From Streptomyces xanthii (GTDB lineage: Bacteria > Actinomycetota > Actinomycetes > Streptomycetales > Streptomycetaceae), in contig NZ_CP061281.1 in NCBI RefSeq assembly GCF_014621695.1, forward strand, positions 5,146,001 through 5,210,000: DNA of 64,000 bases, read 5' to 3'. The notes under the pieces are model-generated. The model did not search any database, was not told the DNA's origin, and saw nothing but the letters and a program-made list of their open reading frames with translations. Shown here piece after piece: positions 16,300-22,545 of this stretch (position 1 is its first letter; each line of letters opens with the position of its first letter). The translations under genes and the position numbers were made by a program.

Positions 16300-17077
16300 C
16301 CCCGCGGAAGCGGTCCGCTCGTACGCCCTGCCGGCCGAGGAGAACCCCTTCGCGGAGCTGTTCTCCTCGGTCGGCTGGGAAGACGTCGGCAAGGGCCGCC
16401 TGGGCGCCGTCCTGACCCGGCCCGACGAGACGGGCGGGGTCCCGCTCGTGCGCACCACCACGCGCTACGACCGCCCGTCCCAGCGCTTCCGGCCGGTCCA
16501 CGAGCGGCTCGCGCGCCGCATCCGGGAGACCGCCGCGCTCCCGGCCGCCTTCGACAACGCCCTCATCGAGAGCTACACGAACGCCTACACCAAGATGGGC
16601 GCGCACTCCGACCAGGCGCTCGACCTGGCCGAGGGATCGTTCATCGCCGTCTACTCCTGCTACGAGCGTCCGGAGGCGGGCCCGCCGAGAAAGCTGATCG
16701 TCGAGCCGAAGGAGCCGGCGGGCGGGGAGAGCTCCCCGGCGCACGAGACGCCGTACGAGATCCCGCTCGCCCACAACACCGTCCTCGTGTTCTCCGTCGA
16801 CACGAACCGCCGCCTGCGGCACCGCATCGTCCTGGACGCGCCCGCCGGGGCTGCGGAGAACCGATGGCTCGGCGTGACGTTCCGGACCTCGAAGACCCTC
16901 GTCCGCTTCCGCGACGGCCACCCGCACCTCCCGCGGGGCGAGCGCCTCACCCGGGCCGACGACGAGCAGCGCCAGGAGTTCTACGCGCTGCGCCGCCGCG
17001 AGAACAGGGAGACGGACTTCGTGTACCCCGAGCTGACGTACACGCTCAGCGACAGCGACCTGCTGCCGCCCGTCTGA
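16283..17077 (+). CDS. putative Fe(II)/2-oxoglutarate-dependent oxygenase, smaller member of the pair
   Basis: A 264-residue protein with an AlkB-like arrangement: His108-Ser-Asp110 (MGAHSDQALDL), distal His180 (RLRHRIVLD) and Arg201 (LGVTFRTSK). The distal His to Arg spacing is 21 residues, exactly as in the preceding gene. Both proteins also share a strand after the HxD motif (FIAVYSCYE here, GIMAFCTFYE there). They are probably diverged copies that act together or as a heterodimer (inference). Translation most likely starts at TTG 16283, five bases after GGGGGA and 17 bases inside the upstream gene. The next in-frame starts would remove conserved-looking sequence. No export signal is present. 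The 3' end faces the RraA-like gene 17 bases away. Confidence 0.75.
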   Translation: MPPAPDPAEAVRSYALPAEENPFAELFSSVGWEDVGKGRLGAVLTRPDETGGVPLVRTTTRYDRPSQRFRPVHERLARRIRETAALPAAFDNALIESYTNAYTKMGAHSDQALDLAEGSFIAVYSCYERPEAGPPRKLIVEPKEPAGGESSPAHETPYEIPLAHNTVLVFSVDTNRRLRHRIVLDAPAGAAENRWLGVTFRTSKTLVRFRDGHPHLPRGERLTRADDEQRQEFYALRRRENRETDFVYPELTYTLSDSDLLPPV

Positions 17078-17094
17078 CGCCGGGGCCGCCCCGG

Positions 17095-17706
17095 TCAGCC
17101 GGTGAATCCGCCCGCGGCGAGGATCTTATCGATGCGGGCGCGGTGGTCGGCCTCCCAGTCGTCCAGCGACTGCCCCGCCTCCTTCTCCAGCTTCGCGCGG
17201 GCGGCGACGAGGATCTCGTCCGCGCGCTCGCCCGGCACGGCGACGACGCCGTCCTCGTCGGCGACCACGACGTCGCCCGCGGCGACCGTCACGCCCCCGC
17301 AGCGCACCGGCTCGTTCAGCGGCGTCACGGCCTTCTTCGTGCCAGGGATCGGCACGACGCCGCGCGCGTACACGGGGAAGCCCGCCTCGCGGATCTCGGC
17401 GATGTCGCGGATCACGCCGTCCAGGACGAACCCGGCGACGCCACGCCGCCGGGCGACCGCGCACACGTTCCCCCCGGCCAGGGCGTACTCCAGATCCCCG
17501 GACTCGACGACGATCACCGAGCCGGGGGCGGCGCGGTGGATCGCGGCGTGCAGCATCAGGTTGTCGCCGGGCGGGCAGCGCACGGTGAACGCGGGACCGG
17601 CCAGGCGCGGGCCCGGACCCCACAGCGCCCTGATGCCGAGGTCCAGCACCCGGTCACGGCCGAGCAGGTCGGCCAGCGTGGTCGTAGGGGTCTCGGTGAA
17701 GGTCAT
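17095..17706 (-). CDS. RraA-family protein (4-hydroxy-4-methyl-2-oxoglutarate aldolase-like)
   Basis: A 203-residue protein of the RraA / HMG aldolase / demethylmenaquinone-methyltransferase-like fold. The hallmark segment VLDGVIRDIAEIREAGFPVY includes the DGxxRD motif used for metal and substrate binding in the aldolases. GDNLMLHAAIHRAAPGSVIV and DVVVADEDGVVAVP are also typical. RraA in E. coli inhibits RNase E, but the presence of the Arg-Asp pair favours an aldolase or decarboxylase acting on pyruvate-derived 2-oxo acids. The ATG at 17706 has a GGAG ribosome site. It stands alone between a terminator on its right and the convergent oxygenase gene on its left. Confidence 0.85.
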   Translation of the reverse strand: MTFTETPTTTLADLLGRDRVLDLGIRALWGPGPRLAGPAFTVRCPPGDNLMLHAAIHRAAPGSVIVVESGDLEYALAGGNVCAVARRRGVAGFVLDGVIRDIAEIREAGFPVYARGVVPIPGTKKAVTPLNEPVRCGGVTVAAGDVVVADEDGVVAVPGERADEILVAARAKLEKEAGQSLDDWEADHRARIDKILAAGGFTG

Positions 17707-17783
17707 CGCGGCGCTCCAGACAGGTGACGGGACGGCAGGGACAGGACGGGGGACGGGGACGGAAGGGGACCGTACCGGCACGG

Positions 17784-17819
17784 CGAAGGGCCGCGCACCC
17801 GAGGGTGCGCGGCCCTTCG
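17784..17819 (-). terminator. hairpin terminator of the HNH nuclease gene
   Basis: A 17-base perfect stem (17784-17800 with 17803-17819, CGAAGGGCCGCGCACCC and its complement) has a minimal loop. It lies about 50 bases beyond the HNH gene stop and before the RraA-like gene, so it separates the two leftward transcripts. Confidence 0.8.
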
Positions 17820-17869
17820 AGGCCTCCGGGAGGCGAGGCCCCCGAGAACGCAGAAGCCCGGATCGACGG

Positions 17870-18406
17870 TCAGGCGGAGATGCCTTCGATCCGGGCCAGG
17901 GCCTCGTCCGCGCCGAACGGCTGCAGGTACGGCAGCCAGCGCGGGTCCCTATGCCCGGTCCCGATGATGCGCCAGGCCAGACCGGTGGGCGGGGCCGGCT
18001 TGTGGCGCAGGCGCCAGCCGATCTCCACCAGGTGCCGGTCCGCTTTCGTGTGGTTGCAGCGTCGGCACGACGCCACCACGTTGTCCCAGGCGTGCTGTCC
18101 CCCGCGGCTGCGCGGGATCACGTGGTCGACGCTGGTTGCGACGCCACCGCAGTACATGCAGCGGCCGCCGTCACGGGCGAACAGCGCCCGCCTCGTCAGA
18201 GGAACGGGCCCCCGGTAAGGGACCCGGACGAACCGCTTGAGCCGGACCACGCTGGGTGCGGGGACGGTACGTGTCGCGCTGTGCATGAAGGCGCCGGACT
18301 CCTCGAGGCAGATGGCCTTGTTCTCGAGGACGAGTACGAGCGCGCGGCGGAGCGGTACGACGCCGAGAGGCTCGTACGACGCGTTGAGGACCAGGACATG
18401 CGGCAC
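17870..18406 (-). CDS. HNH endonuclease family protein
   Basis: A 178-residue protein with a complete HNH zinc-finger nuclease core: CMYC (Cys83, Cys86), VDHVIPRSRGG (His95), WDN (Asn109), CRRCNHTKAD (Cys114, Cys117, His119). The N-terminal 60 residues (VLVLNASYEPLGVVPLRRAL) form the domain typical of a widespread actinobacterial HNH family of unknown role. Those proteins are chromosomal and not tied to restriction or phage genes, and none are nearby here. The GTG at 18406 has a perfect AAGGAGG ribosome site. The gene is divergent from the mechanosensitive channel gene. Confidence 0.9.
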   Translation of the reverse strand: MPHVLVLNASYEPLGVVPLRRALVLVLENKAICLEESGAFMHSATRTVPAPSVVRLKRFVRVPYRGPVPLTRRALFARDGGRCMYCGGVATSVDHVIPRSRGGQHAWDNVVASCRRCNHTKADRHLVEIGWRLRHKPAPPTGLAWRIIGTGHRDPRWLPYLQPFGADEALARIEGISA

Positions 18407-18694
18407 GGATGCCTCCTTGTACGCCGGCGGCGCGTGGCTCGCGCCGGGACGATCTCGTAGTCAGTCTCCCCTCATGCCTGGTCATGGCGCCACCATGTCC
18501 GCGTAACGGGCTGGGAGTGTTTTCGACCACATGTCGACCGCAACTCGTTCATCCCCAGGTGAGCACGGTCTCTCCCTCGAACATGACAACGATCCACACA
18601 CAATGCCCCGTTAGTGTGGTGGGTCTGCCCGCTCCTGTTCCCCGAGCCGCGTCCCCCCGAGGCGGGCAGATGGCTACGCCTGGAGGTACCCGCC

Positions 18695-19750
18695 GTGATC
18701 TTGTCCGTCCTGTCGGCCGCGGACGCCGACACCCAGCCCACGCTCAAGGACGCCCAGGAGCAGGCCGGGCAGGCCGCCAGCTGGGTCGAGCAGAACTGGT
18801 CCACGTGGCTGGGCATCGGACTGCGCATCCTGCTGATCGTCGTGATCGCCGCCGTCCTGCGCGTCGCGATCCGGCGGGCCATCACTAAGCTGATCGACCG
18901 TATGAACCGCACGGCGCAGGCCGTGGACGGCACCGCGCTCGGCGGCCTGCTGGTCAACGTGGAGCGCCGGCGGCAGCGCTCGCAGGCCATCGGCAGCGTG
19001 CTGCGCTCCGTCGCCTCGTTCCTCATCCTGGGCACCGCGGCCCTGATGATCCTCGGCACCTTCCAGATCAATCTGGCCCCGCTGCTGGCCTCGGCCGGTG
19101 TCGCCGGTGTCGCGATCGGTTTCGGCGCGCGCAACCTCGTCACCGACTTCCTCTCCGGCGTCTTCATGATCCTCGAGGACCAGTACGGCGTCGGCGACAC
19201 GGTCGACGCGGGCGTCGCCTCCGGCGAGGTCATCGAGGTCGGCCTGCGCGTCACGAAGCTGCGCGGCGCCGACGGCGAGATCTGGTACGTGCGCAACGGC
19301 GAGGTCAAGCGGATCGGCAACCTCTCCCAGGGCTGGGCCACGGCCGGCGTCGACGTCACCGTCCGCTCCGACGAGGACCTCGACAAGGTGCGCGCCGTGC
19401 TGACCGAGGTCGGCGAGGACATGAGCAAGTCCGAGCCGTGGAACGAGATGCTGTGGGGCCCGGTCGAGGTCCTCGGCCTGGACAGCGTGCAGCTCGACTC
19501 GATGGTCGTCCGGGTCAGCGCCAAGACGATGCCGGGCAAGGCACTCTCCGTCGAGCGCGAGCTGCGCTGGCGCGTGAAGCGGGCTTTCGACGCGTCCGGC
19601 ATCCGCATCGTCGGCCGCGTCCCCGAGCAGCCGGACGCGCCGGAGGACGGCGACCCGTCGGCCGGCATGGCGGCCCCGTCGGCCTACGCGTCGACCACCT
19701 CGCCGCAGTCCCTGGCCACCGCGCCGATACAGCCGAACCTGGCGAAGTAG
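18695..19750 (+). CDS. MscS-family mechanosensitive ion channel
   Basis: A 351-residue small-conductance mechanosensitive channel that opens under membrane tension to relieve hypo-osmotic stress. Three membrane helices are visible: LGIGLRILLIVVIAAVL, VASFLILGTAALMILG and the pore helix LLASAGVAGVAIGFGARNLV. The pore helix is followed by the MscS beta-domain (FLSGVFMILEDQYGVGDTV). The C terminus (about 300-351) is Pro/Ala/Ser-rich and probably disordered. The GTG at 18695 has a GGAGG site eight bases upstream, and an earlier in-frame GTG at 18614 lacks one. The 288-base divergent region to the HNH gene contains an inverted CCACAC/GTGTGG pair (18594-18619) of unknown meaning. Confidence 0.92.
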   Translation: MILSVLSAADADTQPTLKDAQEQAGQAASWVEQNWSTWLGIGLRILLIVVIAAVLRVAIRRAITKLIDRMNRTAQAVDGTALGGLLVNVERRRQRSQAIGSVLRSVASFLILGTAALMILGTFQINLAPLLASAGVAGVAIGFGARNLVTDFLSGVFMILEDQYGVGDTVDAGVASGEVIEVGLRVTKLRGADGEIWYVRNGEVKRIGNLSQGWATAGVDVTVRSDEDLDKVRAVLTEVGEDMSKSEPWNEMLWGPVEVLGLDSVQLDSMVVRVSAKTMPGKALSVERELRWRVKRAFDASGIRIVGRVPEQPDAPEDGDPSAGMAAPSAYASTTSPQSLATAPIQPNLAK

Positions 19751-19782
19751 ACCCACCCTCGTACGGCGTTCCGTACGACGTG

Positions 19783-19817
19783 AAGGGGCGCCCGGAGATG
19801 TCTCCCGGGCGCCCCTT
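19783..19817. terminator. bidirectional hairpin terminator
   Basis: A 13-base perfect stem, AAGGGGCGCCCGG (19783-19795) with 19805-19817, sits between the convergent mscS-type gene and the ABC exporter permease gene. Confidence 0.8.
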
Positions 19818-19829
19818 GCGCGTACCCGC

Positions 19830-21200
19830 TCACGCCACCCGCAGCTGCTCCGGGCTCAGCGAGCGGGTCAGCAGCGGCAGCGCCGTCGCCGCGGCGAGCA
19901 GACAGACCGCGAACACGGCCACCGGCACCAGGAGGGGGAGGCCCCAGGGGACGGGCATGTGCAGCAGGAACGCGTACGCCACGTGGATCGCGGTGCCGCC
20001 GGCCGTGGCCAGGACGAGGCCCGGAGCCAGCGGCAGAGCCGTCTCCAGGAGCAGCGCCCGGGTCAGCACCCGGCGCGGCACTCCGGCCGCGGCCTGCGCG
20101 GCGAGCGCCCGGCGCCGCGTGGACAGCGACTCGGCGGTGCCCACGGCGAGCCCGGCGAGGCTGATCAGCAGGGCGACGCCGACGGCCGCGGCGGTCAGCC
20201 ACAGGCCGAAGGAGTAGTAGCCGATGTCCATGCCGAGGGTGCCCTCGGCCTGCGAGCGGCGCAGCCCCTCGACGAAGATCTCCGCGATCCCGGCGAAGCC
20301 CACCCCGACCACCGTGACCAGCACCAGCGTGGCGTGGCTGCGCGAGGCCGCCCAGGGGTCCTCCTGGAGCCGGTGCGCGGCCAGCAGCACATCGGGCCGC
20401 TCGGTACGCTCCCCGAGCCGCCGCCCGACGATCCGCGCCGACGCCCCGGCGGTCCAGATCGCGGCGGCGCCGGTGAGCACCACCGTGCCGATCACGAACA
20501 GCGGCAGCCATGTCGCCGAGCGCTGCCGGCCGCCGAGCAGGACGAGCGCCGCCGCGGCCAGCACCACCAGCGCCGGCAGCGCGAAGCCGAGCACCGGGCC
20601 CGGACCGCGCCCGGGCCGCTGCCGCCGCACGGTGCCGAGCGGCGAGGCCACGACCTTGCGCAGGGCGAACGCGCTCACCAGCACCCCGAGCACCGGCACG
20701 GCGACGACCATGGCGGCGGCCGCGATCAGCGCCGTGTCGCCGTTCCAGGCACCGAACCCGCGCACGGGCTCCATCCGCCAGACGCCGACCCCGAACCCGG
20801 CGGCCGCGATCAGCGCGCCCACGAGGCAGGCGCCGCCCGTCTCCAGGGCCGCGATCCGCCGCACCTGGCGCGGCCCGCCCCCGGCGAGCCGCAGCGCCGC
20901 GAGCCGCCGGTCCCGGTGCACGGCGCCGACCCGCGCGCACTGCCCGAGGAAGCCGAGCACCGGCACGAGCAGCAGCAGGAGCGCGGCGATCACCCCGTGC
21001 CGGGTCCCGGCGCCGTCCAGCAGCCCGTTCCCGAACGGGAAGCGGGCACCGTCCGCGGTCCCGGCCAGGGCGAGCGCCGCCCCGCCGAAGCCGCTCGCGG
21101 CGGTGGCGCCAAGCACGGTCAGCGCCGCCCGGCGCCGCTCCAGGCGGTCCGCGCCGCGCGTCAGCAGCCGGGCGAGCCGCAGATCGGAGAGGAGGCTCAC
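19830..21200 (-). CDS. FtsX-like ABC transporter permease
   Basis: A 456-residue integral membrane protein of the MacB/FtsX permease class with about ten hydrophobic segments in two blocks. The first follows residue 24 (RAALTVLGATAASGFGGAAL). Others include VLGFALPALVVLAAAALVLL and SHATLVLVTVVGVGFAGIAE. It probably works with the ATPase encoded just upstream to extrude a peptide, lipid or antibiotic (inference). The GTG start overlaps the ATPase stop by four bases (GTGA), so stoichiometry is coupled. It is the last gene of a PadR-ATPase-permease operon. Confidence 0.85.
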   Translation of the reverse strand: MSLLSDLRLARLLTRGADRLERRRAALTVLGATAASGFGGAALALAGTADGARFPFGNGLLDGAGTRHGVIAALLLLLVPVLGFLGQCARVGAVHRDRRLAALRLAGGGPRQVRRIAALETGGACLVGALIAAAGFGVGVWRMEPVRGFGAWNGDTALIAAAAMVVAVPVLGVLVSAFALRKVVASPLGTVRRQRPGRGPGPVLGFALPALVVLAAAALVLLGGRQRSATWLPLFVIGTVVLTGAAAIWTAGASARIVGRRLGERTERPDVLLAAHRLQEDPWAASRSHATLVLVTVVGVGFAGIAEIFVEGLRRSQAEGTLGMDIGYYSFGLWLTAAAVGVALLISLAGLAVGTAESLSTRRRALAAQAAAGVPRRVLTRALLLETALPLAPGLVLATAGGTAIHVAYAFLLHMPVPWGLPLLVPVAVFAVCLLAAATALPLLTRSLSPEQLRVA

Positions 21201-21907
21201 AGGGCCGCCTCCGCCCCGGCCGCCGGGATCCCGGCCGCGCCGGAAGCGTCCTGGACCTCCCCGTCGTGCAGGCGCACCTCCCGGTCCGCGTAGGCGGCCA
21301 CCTGGGCCTCGTGCGTCACCAGGACCACCGCCGTGCGCGTCTCGCGGGTCAGGTGGACCAGCGAGGTCAGGACCTGCTCGGTGGCGAGGGAGTCGAGCGC
21401 GCCCGTCGGCTCGTCCGCGAAGATCACCTTCGGCTCCGTGACCGAGGCGCGGGCCAGCGCGACCCGCTGCTGCTGCCCGCCGCTCATCTCGCCGGGCCGC
21501 AGCTTCCGCTGCCCCCGCACCCCGTACCGCTCCAGCCAGGCGTCCGCCTCGGCCCGCGCGGCCGCGCGCGGGCGGCCCGCGAGCAGCAGCGGCAGCGCCA
21601 CGTTGTCCAGCGCGGTCAGCTCGGGGACGAGCTGGCCGAACTGCAGGACGATGCCGAACTCGGTGCGGCGCAGCTCGCTCAGCTTCTCGGCGTCGAGCCC
21701 GTCGAGCCGCCGCTGGCCGTACGTCACCGTGCCCGCGTCGGGGCGGACCAGGCCGGACAGGCAGTGCAGCAGCGTCGACTTCCCGCTTCCGCTGGCACCG
21801 GTGACGGCGAGGATCTCCCCGGCCGCGACCGTGACGGCGGCGCCGCGCAGCGCGGGCGTCCTCCCGTACGTCTTGGTCAGGCCTTCGGCTGCCAGGAGTG
21901 TGCTCAT
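21197..21907 (-). CDS. ABC transporter ATP-binding protein (MacB/LolD type)
   Basis: A 236-residue ATPase with every core motif: Walker A (GASGSGKST), Q-loop (VLQFGQLVPELT), signature (MSGGQQQRVALARA), Walker B (VIFADEPTGALD) and the H-loop (VLVTHE). The MacB/LolD-like features DEPTGALD and LxxYGVRGQRKLRPGEMSGG suit an export system with an FtsX-type permease. The ATG overlaps the PadR gene stop by four bases and the permease start overlaps its own stop, so all three proteins come from one tightly coupled message. Confidence 0.92.
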   Translation of the reverse strand: MSTLLAAEGLTKTYGRTPALRGAAVTVAAGEILAVTGASGSGKSTLLHCLSGLVRPDAGTVTYGQRRLDGLDAEKLSELRRTEFGIVLQFGQLVPELTALDNVALPLLLAGRPRAAARAEADAWLERYGVRGQRKLRPGEMSGGQQQRVALARASVTEPKVIFADEPTGALDSLATEQVLTSLVHLTRETRTAVVLVTHEAQVAAYADREVRLHDGEVQDASGAAGIPAAGAEAAL

Positions 21908-22446
21908 GCTGAGGTGACCTCCGCGGTCAGTGTGGCGAGCCGGGCCGCGGTGGTGGTCATCCAGCGCAGGTCGGCGTCGAGGTGGACGAGGGCGTAGTCG
22001 GCGGACAGGAGGGTGGTCAGATCGGCGCCCGGGGCCGTCTTCACGGCGGTGAGCTCGCGCATCCGGGCCATGTGCGCCTCCCGCTGCTCGCGCAGCTGGG
22101 CGGCCGGGTCGGCGCCGTGCCCCGCGAGCAGGATGGCGACGACGACCTTGGCGAAGATCTCGTTGGCGACGTGCGGGGCGGGCGGGGTGACCTCCCCGGC
22201 CCAGCCGAGCAGCTCGCGCGTCCCCTCCTCGGTCGCGCGGTACAGGGTGCGCTCGGGGCCGCCGTCGGAGTCGGTGCCCTCGACCTCCACGAGCCCGTCG
22301 CGGACCAGCCGCTGGAGCGTCGTGTAGACCTGCGCGTACGCGAGCGGACGCGCCTGCGGGAACCGCTCGTCGTGGCGTCGCTTCAGCTCGTAGCCGTGGC
22401 GCGGCTCGGCGACGAGCAGGCCGAGCAGGACGTGGCGGGTACTCAT
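21904..22446 (-). CDS. PadR-family transcriptional regulator
   Basis: A 180-residue PadR regulator. The winged helix at the N terminus reads HVLLGLLVAEPRHGYELKRR with the family's GYEL motif and QVYTTLQRLVRDGLVEVE as the recognition part. The C-terminal half is helical and forms the dimer. It very likely represses its own operon, which also encodes an ABC exporter, and is released by the exported compound (a known arrangement). The ATG at 22446 is followed on its 5' side by an inverted TATGTAC/GTACATA pair that fits a PadR operator. Confidence 0.92.
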   Translation of the reverse strand: MSTRHVLLGLLVAEPRHGYELKRRHDERFPQARPLAYAQVYTTLQRLVRDGLVEVEGTDSDGGPERTLYRATEEGTRELLGWAGEVTPPAPHVANEIFAKVVVAILLAGHGADPAAQLREQREAHMARMRELTAVKTAPGADLTTLLSADYALVHLDADLRWMTTTAARLATLTAEVTSA

Positions 22447-22455
22447 GAAGATCAG

Positions 22456-22485
22456 TATGTACGCGATATAGGTACTGAGTACATA
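22456..22485. promoter_or_regulatory. candidate PadR operator overlapping the exporter operon promoter
   Basis: TATGTAC (22456-22462) and GTACATA (22479-22485) form a seven-base inverted repeat separated by 16 bases, in an unusually A/T-rich patch. It begins ten bases before the padR-type start. PadR proteins are known to bind ATGT/ACAT dyads. Confidence 0.6.
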
Positions 22486-22545
22486 GTCGAGTGCGACGCG
22501 GCATCAAGTGAGAGAGATGATTCCGGTTGCCCGGCGGGAGCCGGT

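Noticed and set aside
17870..18406. HNH nuclease as part of a restriction, intron or phage element
   Set aside because: No methylase, intron structure, integrase or phage genes adjoin it, and the family is a usual chromosomal one.
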